Assembly: GCF_030816155.1 (NCBI RefSeq)
Contig: NZ_JAUSXR010000001.1
Location: forward strand, 930,001-994,000
DNA: 64,000 nt
Reading direction: 5' to 3'
Origin: Arthrobacter woluwensis
GTDB taxonomy: Bacteria; Actinomycetota; Actinomycetes; Actinomycetales; Micrococcaceae
A program made the translations under genes and the position numbers. Within the stretch, counting starts at the first letter, position 1. Each line of letters begins with the position of its first letter. This document shows, piece after piece, positions 26,558 to 36,379 of the stretch. Below the pieces are notes generated by a model that was not told the DNA's origin, did no database searches, and saw nothing but the letters and a program-made list of their open reading frames with translations.

Positions 26558-26971
26558 GACGGGTTCCGCCGTTTCGTATCGATGCGCTGTCGATTCCACA
26601 AAGTGGGTGGCGGCTATGGGTGCGCTCGATCGAGCGCTATTCCTCTGCGAGGTGAGCGCGATCATGCCCGCCCTCGTTGTCCCAGCCTTCCGCCGCGTCT
26701 TCATCGTTACGAGGAACCATGGTGGTGTCCTGCTCGGTGAGGTCCGGGGACGTTCTTGGCTGAGTCTTCGGGGGTGCGTCTTCTGGTACTCGGTCGCGAC
26801 GTCCCGACATACTTTAAGTCTACGCCTCCGAGGAGTCACCGCGCGGGCTCAGTCTCGGTTTCTCACGGATTTCAGTTTTTAGGGAGGAGAATAGGACAGG
26901 AGCTGTCGGTACGGCATTCATCGAGGACGACAAGCACTAGGGGATGCCCCTGACGGGTGCGGAGCGGGGAC
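26558..26971. other. 414-base intergenic region, no gene supported
   Basis: Open frames on both strands lack coding character. It must hold the divergent promoters of the hypothetical gene (minus) and the split-barrel gene (plus). The only structure seen is a small AGGGG-ATG-CCCCT hairpin at about 26939-26951 near the plus-strand start. AT-rich tracts around 26870-26880 are compatible with a promoter. Confidence 0.4.
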
Positions 26972-27397
26972 ATGATGGCGCTAGACCAGGACCACCCAAT
27001 CGAAGACTTAGAGCCGAGCGATTCGTGGGCGTTGTTAGCCGCTTCAGAACTGGGTCGGCTGGCCGTCAGCGTGGGGGATGTGCCCGAGATCTTCCCGATC
27101 AACTACTTCGTCCATGACCGGACGGTGATCTTCAAAACGGCGCAGGGCAGCAAACTCGTGCATTTGACGATCAATCGGAACGTGGCATTGGAAGCTGACG
27201 GCTACGACGCCGAGACAGCGTGGAGCGTGATCGTGAAGGGAACCGCCCGAACGATCCAAGATACCGACCATATCGAGGCCGCACGAAGGCTACCCCTGCC
27301 ATCTTGGATTCCCACGGTGAAGTACCTCTACGTCCAGATCACACCACACACCATCTGCGGCCGTCGCTTCGCCCGAGGACCAGAAACCTGGCAATAA
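26972..27397 (+). CDS. pyridoxamine 5'-phosphate oxidase family protein (FMN split barrel)
   Basis: A 141-residue protein of the Pyridox_ox_2 type. The order fits the family: ELGRLAVSVGDVPEIFPINY, then VIFKTAQGSKLVHLTINRNV (flavin phosphate contact region), ALEADGYD, and a final strand YLYVQITPHTICGRRF. Such small proteins bind FMN or F420 and reduce or sense small molecules; true vitamin B6 synthesis is unlikely at this size. Two adjacent ATGs (26972 and 26975) follow a GGGGA site; a GTG at 26957 is also in frame. It is convergent with the lipid kinase gene, 11 bases apart. Confidence 0.82.
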   Translation: MMALDQDHPIEDLEPSDSWALLAASELGRLAVSVGDVPEIFPINYFVHDRTVIFKTAQGSKLVHLTINRNVALEADGYDAETAWSVIVKGTARTIQDTDHIEAARRLPLPSWIPTVKYLYVQITPHTICGRRFARGPETWQ

Positions 27398-27408
27398 ACA
27401 CCGGACGC

Positions 27409-28341
27409 TCAGCCAAGCGTCGTCAGCGAGAGAGGGATTGACTCCACTACCACCTGCTGACCCGCCTGGAGCTTCAGGACCTCCCCATCGACTTGAATCG
27501 GAATGGTCCGCGAGCTCATGAACCTGAATCTCTGGACGCTTTCTTGCGGGTCCAGGCCGATAGTCACCGCCCGCAGTGCCATAAGTGCGATCCGCCACTT
27601 GGCAGCGTGTGGCAGCACCAGCACCTCAAACTTGCCGTCGTCCGGTTCACTGGCCGAGGCGATCTTCCCGTACTTCGCGACGCCGGTGATATTCGCCAGA
27701 AGCAGGCTGTCCAGCGACGCGTACGACCCGTTCTCGCGGATGATTTCAATGGGTGCCAGAGTTCGCAGCACCCGCGCAACGGACACAAGTTCGCTGAATC
27801 GGCCTTTGACTCCTCGCTCGATACCGATTGCCATACGCGGGGTCAGGCCGAAACCTACGTAGGAATGCGCCCACTGCGTCCACTGCCCGGTGCCTTCTCC
27901 CACGCTGATCCTCAATAGGTCGATACGGCGCACTTGACCACGTTCGATTGCATCGACCAACGGTTCGGTTCGCGTACTTCGACGGTGATCGTTGGCGTTT
28001 CCTGCCCCCATGACTGCGCATACGGCCCTTCTGCCGTCCTCCATGACGCCATTCACCACGTCGCTGTACCCGCCGTCCCCGCTTACGGAGATCAGCAAGG
28101 GCGTGCCCCTCCCTTGGTCAAAGGCGGCCCGAGCCAGGACCCGGGCGTGGCCGGCGTAAGCTGTCGGTTCCAAGCGCACTGGAAGATCAGGAACCCGAGC
28201 CCTCAAAGCAACCTGCATTCGTTCGGCCGCCATGGCTGGGGCCTTTCCCGCTGCAGGATTGAAGATCAACACAACCCTGCTGAACGGCGGGCCTCCTTCC
28301 GTGCTTGGGTCTCGAGCAGAGGCTGACCCCTCAGGAGCCAT
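27409..28341 (-). CDS. diacylglycerol kinase family protein, GDGG variant
   Basis: A 310-residue DagK/YegS-like lipid kinase. It has an N-terminal VVLIFNPAAGKAP strand, the glycine-rich site SGDGGYSDVVNGVM where most members have GGDGT, and AGNANDHRR where most have GTGNDxAR. The C-terminal beta-sandwich is complete, ending at the normal length. The variant motifs suggest a distinct actinobacterial subfamily acting on an unknown lipid or lipid-like alcohol. The ATG at 28341 overlaps the LapA stop by 11 bases, so the two are coupled; a GTG at 28359 is possible. Codons are less GC-biased than in neighbouring core genes. Confidence 0.85.
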   Translation of the reverse strand: MAPEGSASARDPSTEGGPPFSRVVLIFNPAAGKAPAMAAERMQVALRARVPDLPVRLEPTAYAGHARVLARAAFDQGRGTPLLISVSGDGGYSDVVNGVMEDGRRAVCAVMGAGNANDHRRSTRTEPLVDAIERGQVRRIDLLRISVGEGTGQWTQWAHSYVGFGLTPRMAIGIERGVKGRFSELVSVARVLRTLAPIEIIRENGSYASLDSLLLANITGVAKYGKIASASEPDDGKFEVLVLPHAAKWRIALMALRAVTIGLDPQESVQRFRFMSSRTIPIQVDGEVLKLQAGQQVVVESIPLSLTTLG

Positions 28342-28720
28342 GCCGAGTCCGATAAGCACGCATGCGCAGCTGCACGACGCGCGCAACCCCGGCCGCAGCC
28401 ACGAAGAGGCCCCCACCCACAGCCGCGACAAGCAAGGCCATGCCTAACGCAATAGTGCCGTCCAGTCCAAGGAAAAAGACCCGCACGGGTTGTTGATTCT
28501 GAAGGATGAAAATGATCATCAAGACCAGCAAAATCAAGCCAATAACTACCGCGACCCACACCAAACCTGCCCGCGTCACTCCGGACTCGGCACGACGAAC
28601 CTTTGACGGATCTGCTTGTGTCCCCTTCGTCTGAGGGTTGGGCGGCACCACTGCGTCCACGCTCGGCGCAGACGGCGGGTTCTGTTCGAACGCGTCTCGG
28701 GGATCTGGATTAGAGACCAT
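28331..28720 (-). CDS. LapA-domain small membrane protein
   Basis: A 129-residue protein. A Pro/Asn-rich cytoplasmic N-terminus of about 50 residues precedes two membrane helices. The first runs into the LapA (YciS) hallmark FILQNQQPVRVFFLGLDGTI, and the second is ALGMALLVAAVGGGLFVAAAG. LapA-type proteins are linked to envelope lipid/polysaccharide assembly in proteobacteria; the role in actinobacteria is unclear. The ATG at 28720 has a GGGAGG site; an upstream ATG at 28798 is not needed. It is co-transcribed with the overlapping lipid kinase, which supports an envelope-lipid role. Confidence 0.82.
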   Translation of the reverse strand: MVSNPDPRDAFEQNPPSAPSVDAVVPPNPQTKGTQADPSKVRRAESGVTRAGLVWVAVVIGLILLVLMIIFILQNQQPVRVFFLGLDGTIALGMALLVAAVGGGLFVAAAGVARVVQLRMRAYRTRHGS

Positions 28721-28911
28721 CTCGGGCCTCCCTTCTCTCAGGCCGGTCTTCCTCCCAAGTCGGCTCCGAAACCGACTCAACGGCCCTATGCCAGGCACGT
28801 CCCGGCCTCTAACTCCAGGCTACGCCGGCCGGGCCCTCAGAGGTAGAACTGAGTTCTAGGAGTGATGATGGCGCGCGAGGTGCAGAGCCGTGGGCCATTC
28901 GAACGTTCGGG

Positions 28912-29420
28912 TCATTCACAGGCATCCCGGATTTCCTTTGGGGTGTCTGATGGCTCGGCAGCTCCGAATTCAGCGTCCACAGATTCTTGGGCCGAGGCAT
29001 CGAGTTCTGATGGTGGTGTCATGAACCATGTGGTCGTCGCCGGAATGTCGGGGACAAGTTCTCGGAACTCGTCCTTATCTGACACACAGGCGAAGCGTTG
29101 GGTCGCGTGAGATGGAATGAACGTGTACCCCCATCGTGCGGTGACGATGAGGAGAGGCGGATCTGGACATCGACGTCATGCCACCGTTGAGGTGCGCGGA
29201 GGGCTTGGTCGCGTACATCCGCGTAAACCTCCTCGGCGAACGCGCGGTCCCCGAGACGGAGGGCCAAGACGTTGCCAGCTATTTGGTCGAGCAGTTCGGG
29301 AGGTGCCACACGTTTGAGGTCGTTGTTTTCGACGGCGAATCCACGGACGACGACGTCTCGGAAGACCCACCTCCCGTGGTGAGTTTGGCAGCTTATGGTA
29401 CGGCTCGTGCGACGCCGGTT
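28912..29420 (-). pseudogene. frameshifted gene of unknown family
   Basis: Two adjacent minus-strand frames read like one protein split by a frameshift near 29140-29170. The upstream frame gives VVVRGFAVENNDLKRVAPPE and then LRLGDRAFAEEVYADVRDQA, WHDVDVQIRLS. The downstream frame gives LLIVTARWGYTFIPSH, ATQRFACVSDKDEFRELVPD and an acidic tail ending IRDACE and a stop at 28912-28914. Neither frame has a good start, and an in-frame stop lies at 29430-29432, so the N-terminus is also lost. No family is recognised. It marks the right end of the low-GC segment. Confidence 0.55.
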
Positions 29421-29586
29421 TTTAGATGCTTATCGATGAGCCAATTCGGGAACTTCGGCACGTCGCTGCAGCCCCGTTCGACTCGCCCTGTGACAAGCGC
29501 CCGCCTTACCATCGCCCCAAGCCGTCGCGATCACGCGCGGCCCGGCCGGTTTCCGGTCCACCGAACTGCCACGAGAGGGATCCGAC

Positions 29587-30321
29587 ATGCCGGAGAGAAT
29601 TCAGTACGGGCCGGGGAAAGACCAGTGGGGTGACCTCTATCTTCCGGAGGGGACGGCGCGCGGCGTCGTGGTCGCGATCCACGGCGGCTTCTGGCGGGAG
29701 CGGCACACGGCGGAGGACACCGTCGACGAGTCCGAGGATCTGGCGGCCCGCGGCTTCGCCGTCCTCAACCTGGAGTACCGCCGCGTCAGTGACTCCGAGG
29801 GGGCGGGCGACGGCGGGTGGCCCGCGACGGGTGAAGACATCGTCGCCGGAATCCGCGCCCTGCAGGACACCGCGGTGAGCGGGCTTCCCATCGTGCTGCT
29901 GGGCCACTCCGCGGGCGGTCAGCTCGCCGCCTGGGCCGCAGGTCAGGTCGGGGTCGCGGGCGTGGTCAGCCAGGCAGGTCCTCTGGCGCTCACCGAGAGC
30001 GCGCGACTCGGCATCGGGGACGGGGCCACCGTGAACTTCCTCGGTGCCACGCCCGAGGAGAACCCCGCGGTGTACGAGCAGGCGGACCCGCTCAAGAACA
30101 TCCCCTTGAGCGTGCCGCTCATCGCGCTGCACCCGGGCCTCGACAAGATCGTGCCCTTCTCGTTGTCGCAGCAGTACGTCACTGCGGCGCAGGAGGCCGG
30201 AGCCGACGCCCGGCTGATCCAGGTCGAAGGCGATCATCTCGCCATCATCCGGCCCGGCTCCGAGGCCTATCAGGTCAGCGTCGACGCGATTCACGCGATC
30301 CTCGGCCACCAGCTACGGTGA
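29587..30321 (+). CDS. alpha/beta hydrolase
   Basis: A 244-residue alpha/beta hydrolase. The oxyanion-hole motif HGGFW (residues about 32-36) is of the HGG type seen in hormone-sensitive-lipase and kynurenine-formamidase-like enzymes. The nucleophile elbow is GHSAGG near residue 107, and a late VEGDHLAI supplies the catalytic His. Length is normal. It should hydrolyse an ester or amide; arylformamidase is one option. Upstream DNA (29421-29586) returns to high GC and holds no gene. The start has a GAGAGGGA site. The VOC gene follows after 49 bases. Confidence 0.88.
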   Translation: MPERIQYGPGKDQWGDLYLPEGTARGVVVAIHGGFWRERHTAEDTVDESEDLAARGFAVLNLEYRRVSDSEGAGDGGWPATGEDIVAGIRALQDTAVSGLPIVLLGHSAGGQLAAWAAGQVGVAGVVSQAGPLALTESARLGIGDGATVNFLGATPEENPAVYEQADPLKNIPLSVPLIALHPGLDKIVPFSLSQQYVTAAQEAGADARLIQVEGDHLAIIRPGSEAYQVSVDAIHAILGHQLR

Positions 30322-30370
30322 CACCCGGCTGACCCTGTACCCCGCCCCGTCGCCATGCCATGCTGTCCTC

Positions 30371-30724
30371 ATGGAACGCGTGACAGGTATCGGCGGGCAC
30401 TTCGTGCGATCGGCCGACCCCGAGACTCTGACCGCCTGGTACCGGGACGTCCTCGGACTGGACCTCGACCAGCACGGCCTCTGGCAGCAAGAAGCCGGCC
30501 CCACGGTCTTCGCCGCCTTCCCTGCCGACACCGACTATTTCGGATCCCAGACCCAGCAGGTGATGTTCAACTTCCGGGTCAGGGATCTGGACGCCATGCT
30601 CGCTCAGCTCCGGGACAAGGACGCGAACGTGGTGGACGACGTACAGGAGATGGAGGGCGTCGGCCGCTTCGCGTGGGTCATCGACCCGGAGGGCAACCGG
30701 ATCGAGCTCTGGCAGGCGGAATGA
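30371..30724 (+). CDS. VOC family protein (glyoxalase/dioxygenase fold)
   Basis: A 117-residue single vicinal-oxygen-chelate protein. It starts VTGIGGHFVRSADPETLTAW, followed by YRDVLGLDLD, and ends RFAWVIDPEGNRIELWQ. That closing strand carries the conserved metal Glu, and the first strand supplies a His. It could be a glyoxalase-like lyase, a resistance protein or a small dioxygenase; the substrate is unknown. It follows the hydrolase on the same strand. A long hairpin (30784-30822) lies after it. Confidence 0.88.
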   Translation: MERVTGIGGHFVRSADPETLTAWYRDVLGLDLDQHGLWQQEAGPTVFAAFPADTDYFGSQTQQVMFNFRVRDLDAMLAQLRDKDANVVDDVQEMEGVGRFAWVIDPEGNRIELWQAE

Positions 30725-30783
30725 CCAGCGCTGATTGACCGAAACGGACCGACCCACCCGGCCACCGCATCCCGAACAGCCCC

Positions 30784-30822
30784 CGACGGCGCCGCTCACC
30801 TCTGAGGTGAGCGGCGCCGTCG
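30784..30822 (+). terminator. 17-base-pair hairpin, T-less terminator
   Basis: Perfect stem of 17 pairs (30784-30800 with 30806-30822) around the loop TCTGA. No T run follows. It lies between the VOC gene and the TetR operon and probably isolates the two transcripts. Confidence 0.7.
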
Positions 30823-30875
30823 TCGCTCTCAGGGAAGGTGCGGGGGAGTGTGATGAGGACCTCAGGGGCAAAAGA

Positions 30876-30911
30876 TTGCACCAGGCAACTAATGGTGCAA
30901 AAATACACTAT

Positions 30912-30927
<16 letters not shown>
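30876..30927. promoter_or_regulatory. tandem TetR operators overlapping the regulator start
   Basis: Site 1 is TTGCACCA (30876-30883), a 9-base spacer, and TGGTGCAA (30893-30900), a perfect repeat. Site 2 is CACTAT (30906-30911), a 7-base spacer, and ATAGTG (30919-30924), whose right half extends to TAGTGCAA. Centres are about 27 bases apart. Site 2 covers the proposed GTG start at 30912, which suggests tight self-repression of the TetR/MFS operon. Confidence 0.72.
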
Positions 30928-33286
<2,359 letters not shown>

Positions 33287-33322
33287 CGTCCCGCACGTGA
33301 CGCGCAGCCCGTGTCACGGAAG

Positions 33323-33355
33323 AAGGGTGGCCGCACCTCAGGTGCGGCCACCCTT
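33323..33355 (+). terminator. terminator after the DHA2 MFS gene
   Basis: Perfect 15-base stem AAGGGTGGCCGCACC/GGTGCGGCCACCCTT with the loop TCA. Outer bases CACGG/CCGTG can pair as well across a 3-base bulge. It lies 37 bases after the stop. Confidence 0.85.
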
Positions 33356-33453
33356 CCGTGTATCCCGTGGCAGGTGTGCCCCGCTGTCAGCAATCCAGCA
33401 GTCCCTGGCCGGAGCGTGGTGAGGGCGCAGTCCTACTCACCGCACAGTCGTCC

Positions 33454-34104
33454 TCAGAGCACGATCGTCATCGGGGAGCGGTCGGATCCGGGAGTGTCCT
33501 GCGACGCGAATCCCACACCGTACGGCAGCGTTCCGGAGGGGTCTTTCGGGAAGTCATCACCGGAGAGCCGGGTGGATATCTCGCCCACGAGCGCGGGTTC
33601 GCGCCGGGTCTCCTTGAGCAGCAGGGGACCGGTCAGCGGATGCGCTTCGTCCTGATGAGCGCGGGACTTCTTCCGTTCCGCGTGGCGCTTCTCGACGAAG
33701 GCCCGGAACCGTTCCAGATCTTCGCGGACACTCGTCGGCTCCAGCCGGAACAGCGACACGGTGTGTTCCGCGGGTTCGCGTGGATCCCAGATGACATCCA
33801 CGGTGATCCGCGTGAGTTCGGGTTCCAAGGAATCGAAGAGCAACTGGCCGTGGCTTTCGAGGCCGTCGCTGCAGTCCCAGCGGATCAGGCGGTCGGGACG
33901 CTGCTCCTCGATGGTCGTCTTGATCGTGCGGTGCTTGCCGTCGATCTCGGCGGTGAGGAGGGCCGGAGCATCCTCCTGCCGCTCGACGGACACGAGGTGC
34001 TTCATGAACTGGGGAAAGAGCTCGAACTCGGCCCATTGCTCGTAGCTGAGCCATAACGGGGCTCTGACGTCGATCTCTTCCTGTATCTGTGCCAACTGCA
34101 TCAT
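33454..34104 (-). CDS. SRPBCC family protein, paralogue 1
   Basis: A 216-residue protein of the SRPBCC/polyketide-cyclase-like fold. Residues 1-145 match the second copy at 37964-38470: both have the blocks QFELFPxFMxH, EQRPDxxIRW and a closing SVxxDLxxFxxxxExRH. This copy adds a Lys/Arg-rich stretch and a C-terminal tail of about 60 residues not present in the other. The fold binds hydrophobic ligands or lipids; no catalytic role can be assigned. The ATG pair at 34104/34101 follows AAGGAG. It lies at the edge of the stress-type cluster. Confidence 0.82.
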   Translation of the reverse strand: MMQLAQIQEEIDVRAPLWLSYEQWAEFELFPQFMKHLVSVERQEDAPALLTAEIDGKHRTIKTTIEEQRPDRLIRWDCSDGLESHGQLLFDSLEPELTRITVDVIWDPREPAEHTVSLFRLEPTSVREDLERFRAFVEKRHAERKKSRAHQDEAHPLTGPLLLKETRREPALVGEISTRLSGDDFPKDPSGTLPYGVGFASQDTPGSDRSPMTIVL

Positions 34105-34187
34105 CTCCTTGAGGAATGTGGAACTGCGCTCCGTCCGTTGAGACGGGTGTCCGGCGGTGGCGTGCCGGGGCGCGTGAGGTGAACGGG

Positions 34188-34484
34188 TCAGACTGCCAAC
34201 GACAGCTCGCGCTCGACGCGCGGAACGCGCAGTTCCTCCGCCATGGAGCGAGAGGTGATGTCGATCCGCAGGTGCCGGTGGTGGGCGTCGCGGAGGGCGG
34301 CCAGGTAGAATGACCTTCTTTCCGGACGGGAGCAGGCCGGCGTCGTCTGGCAGAGCATGAACACGATCCGGTCACCGTGCATCTGGTAGCGGGCGACCCC
34401 GATGACGGTGCCATTGCGGTACATCTCGAACTGGGACTGAACGACGTTGTCGACGATGTGCTCGTTCCGGCTGATAAGACGCAT
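34188..34484 (-). CDS. small GNAT-like protein, possibly degenerate
   Basis: A 98-residue protein. The layout VVQSQFEMYRNGTVIGVARY, then IVFMLCQTT, then FYLAALRDAHHRHLRIDI resembles the short YjdJ-type N-acetyltransferase family. However, the HTxV and GxGxG/A acetyl-CoA elements are replaced (CQTTPACSRPERRS), so it may not bind acetyl-CoA. A clear AGGAG site precedes the ATG. It lies on the same strand between Dps and SRPBCC paralogue 1 and is probably part of that unit. Function unknown. Confidence 0.6.
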   Translation of the reverse strand: MRLISRNEHIVDNVVQSQFEMYRNGTVIGVARYQMHGDRIVFMLCQTTPACSRPERRSFYLAALRDAHHRHLRIDITSRSMAEELRVPRVERELSLAV

Positions 34485-34580
34485 GATCTTCTCCTGACGT
34501 GCGGTGCGAGTGCGGGGGACGGAGCGGGCTCTGACGCCGCGCTCCTGGTGCCGTGGGTGGGGCCGGCTGGGCGGCGATGG

Positions 34581-35045
34581 TCAGCTGCTGCTGTTCCTCA
34601 GTTCCGGGTGCTCCGCGGTCAGCATCCAGTGGAGCTGTTCAAGGGTTTGGAGGACGTCGTGCAGAAGGTCCGCCGACGTGGGATCCTCCTCGTCCACCGC
34701 GTCGTGCACGGCCCGGGTGGTGGCGGCCGCCGCTTGCAGCCGCTCGCCGATCGTGGCGACGACGGCGTCGGTGCTCACGAGGCCCGGAGGGAACTCCGTG
34801 AGCGTGGTGGTCTCCGTGACGGTGCTGGAGCGGCCGTCAGGTTCGGCTTCCAGCGCCCTCAGCCGTTCGGCGATCCGGTCGGAGAGGAGGCGGGAGGCGG
34901 CGACGATTTCGTCGAGTTGCAGGTGCAGGTCCCGGAAATTGGGACCCACGACATTCCAATGCGCTTCCTTGCCCTGAATTCCCAGGGCGATGAGGTCGAC
35001 CAACACTGTTTGTAAGTGGTGTGCGAGTTCGGGTGATGCCTTCAT
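34581..35045 (-). CDS. dps: Dps-family ferritin-like protein
   Basis: A 154-residue Dps/miniferritin. Ferroxidase ligands are visible at the expected spacing: H29 (KEAHWNVVG), H41 (DLHLQLDE), and D56 and E60 (SDRIAER). Dps forms dodecamers that oxidise and store iron with hydrogen peroxide and can coat DNA in stress or starvation. GGAGG precedes the ATG. A 15-base palindrome (35108-35122) lies 63 bases upstream, with minus-strand promoter-like elements TTGTCA and TACGTT next to it, so repression at this site is likely. Confidence 0.92.
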   Translation of the reverse strand: MKASPELAHHLQTVLVDLIALGIQGKEAHWNVVGPNFRDLHLQLDEIVAASRLLSDRIAERLRALEAEPDGRSSTVTETTTLTEFPPGLVSTDAVVATIGERLQAAAATTRAVHDAVDEEDPTSADLLHDVLQTLEQLHWMLTAEHPELRNSSS

Positions 35046-35107
35046 GCGCTGATCCCTCCATCAAAGCGTCTGCCGGCGGTTGGAAGGTAACGTAACTGAA
35101 ATAACGA

Positions 35108-35122
35108 TAGCTTGACAAGCTA
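35108..35122. promoter_or_regulatory. 15-base palindrome between dps and the acidic-protein gene
   Basis: TAGCTTG-A-CAAGCTA, a perfect 7-base inverted repeat with a single central base. It overlaps a minus-strand TTGTCA that could be the -35 element of dps. The MarR-family regulator at 37484 is the nearest candidate protein, by inference only. Confidence 0.65.
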
Positions 35123-35155
35123 GTAAAAAACAAGGGATCGGCGTAGGCTCGCAAC

Positions 35156-35365
35156 ATGGGACACCACGAGAAGGAAACTGACCGAGATCCCCGCCCTCAG
35201 GACGAGGGGCATGACGTGGGGAAACAGACCCCGGACCGCGGGAACGGCGGGGCCGCGTCTGACAAGGACCAGGATCGCCGCAGTGCGGAAGAGGTTCCGG
35301 ACGGCTCCGGAACCGATCTGGACGAGCGACATGAGCCGGAAGCGGATCGCTTCGACGCCGGCTGA
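35156..35365 (+). CDS. small acidic hydrophilic protein, unknown
   Basis: A 69-residue protein almost without hydrophobic residues, rich in Asp, Glu, Arg and Gly (PRPQDEGHDVGKQTPDRGNG, then SDKDQDRRSAEEVPDGSGTD). It is probably disordered, like hydrophilin/desiccation-type proteins. There is no ribosome binding site, but TAGGCT ends exactly six bases before the ATG, fitting a leaderless transcript. It is divergent from dps. A stress role is inferred from composition and context. Confidence 0.6.
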   Translation: MGHHEKETDRDPRPQDEGHDVGKQTPDRGNGGAASDKDQDRRSAEEVPDGSGTDLDERHEPEADRFDAG

Positions 35366-35434
35366 GGCGCACGGCCCGGGCGCGGACCCTGAGAGTGCTG
35401 TCCGTGACTCATGAACTTTCATGAAGGAGAAATC

Positions 35435-35701
35435 GTGCCTGACAAGAAGAATCCATCATTGAAGGACCCGGAACTCTATGAGGAGCTCCGTGAGGACGGG
35501 GCTTCCAAGAGCAAAGCAGCCAGAATATCCAATGCCGCAGCCAAGAAAGGCCGCAGTGCAGTCGGCCGTAAAGGCGGAAAATCCGGCGACTATGAGGACT
35601 GGACGGTCAAGGAGCTCAAATCCAAGGCCAAGGAAATCGGGTTGAAGGGGTATTCGGATAAGCGCAAGTCGGAACTGATCGACGCGCTCCGCAACTCCTG
35701 A
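35435..35701 (+). CDS. small basic protein with SAP/Rho-N-like C-terminus (DUF7218-like)
   Basis: An 88-residue protein from the GTG at 35435 (VPDKKNPSLKDPELYEELRE), with AGGAG seven bases upstream. The middle is Lys/Ala/Ser-rich (SKSKAARISNAAAKKGRSAV) and the last 30 residues form a two-helix element, WTVKELKSKAKEIGLKGYSD then KRKSELIDAL, typical of SAP/Rho N-terminal nucleic-acid-binding motifs. It is probably a small DNA/RNA-binding stress protein. An ATG at 35411 is in frame but lacks a site. A strong terminator follows. Confidence 0.8.
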   Translation: MPDKKNPSLKDPELYEELREDGASKSKAARISNAAAKKGRSAVGRKGGKSGDYEDWTVKELKSKAKEIGLKGYSDKRKSELIDALRNS

Positions 35702-35744
35702 ACGAATATCCATTCCTGACCTTCGCACCACCGGAAGTGCACGG

Positions 35745-35776
35745 AGCGGCCCCGGGACTTCGGTCCCGGGGCCGCT
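35745..35776. terminator. bidirectional terminator between convergent genes
   Basis: Perfect 14-base stem (35745-35758 with 35763-35776) with a TTCG tetraloop. It lies between the SAP-like gene (plus) and the DUF6328 gene (minus). No T run is evident. Confidence 0.82.
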
Positions 35777-35804
35777 CGCTGCCGTTCTCAGCTCGCTGTC
35801 GTGC

Positions 35805-36341
35805 TCAGGAAGAACCGTCACTCGCCTTCCTGGCGTCGCCTTCTTCTTCCACGTCCTCCACGGCGGCGTGCACCCGCGGGCCGATGAACGCGACCGCCAG
35901 GAAGAGGAGGGCGAGCACCCCGATCGCCGCGACCGCGCAGACGGTGGCCGCCGTCCTGCCGGCCACGACGTCGACCGTGAAGGTCAGCGTGCCGGCCACC
36001 AGGAGGGGGAGCAGTACCAGGACCGTCTTGCTCGCGCGGTCCGCCAGGCCCACCAGCGACCCGCGCTGATGATGGCGGAAGACGCGCCGGTGGACGGCCA
36101 CGGGCAGGAGCGTGATGATCGTGGTGGCCGCGGCCAGGAGGACGAGCCCCAGATACAGCACCTTGTCGAACGAGTCGAGGGACGCGAAACGCTGCTGAAA
36201 GGGCAGCGTGAACAGGAAGCCGCCGATAATCTGCGCGGCCGTCTGCGTGACGCGGAGCTCCTGCAGGAGCTCGCTCCAGTGCCGGTCCAGACGATGCGTC
36301 TCGGACTCGCGGCGCTGGTAGTCGTCGTCGCTGTCTTCCAT
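35805..36341 (-). CDS. DUF6328 family membrane protein
   Basis: A 178-residue protein with four membrane helices. The N-terminal ELRVTQTAAQIIGGFLFTLP and QQRFASLDSFDKVLYLG are characteristic of DUF6328, then HRRVFRHHQRG, two more helices and an acidic tail (EDVEEEGDARKASDGSS). No biochemical function is known for the family. AGGAGGTG precedes the ATG. It lies 38 bases after the SDR stop on the same strand and is likely co-transcribed with it. Confidence 0.85.
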   Translation of the reverse strand: MEDSDDDYQRRESETHRLDRHWSELLQELRVTQTAAQIIGGFLFTLPFQQRFASLDSFDKVLYLGLVLLAAATTIITLLPVAVHRRVFRHHQRGSLVGLADRASKTVLVLLPLLVAGTLTFTVDVVAGRTAATVCAVAAIGVLALLFLAVAFIGPRVHAAVEDVEEEGDARKASDGSS

Positions 36342-36379
36342 CCTTCACCTCCTGTAGGGCCGCAGCAGCGGCTCTCTCC

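Noticed and set aside
25726..30370. Attachment-site repeat of the CAT tRNA 3' end at the island's far side
   Set aside because: I looked for a copy of the T-arm/acceptor sequence up to about 30 kb and did not see one, so the right boundary stays undefined.
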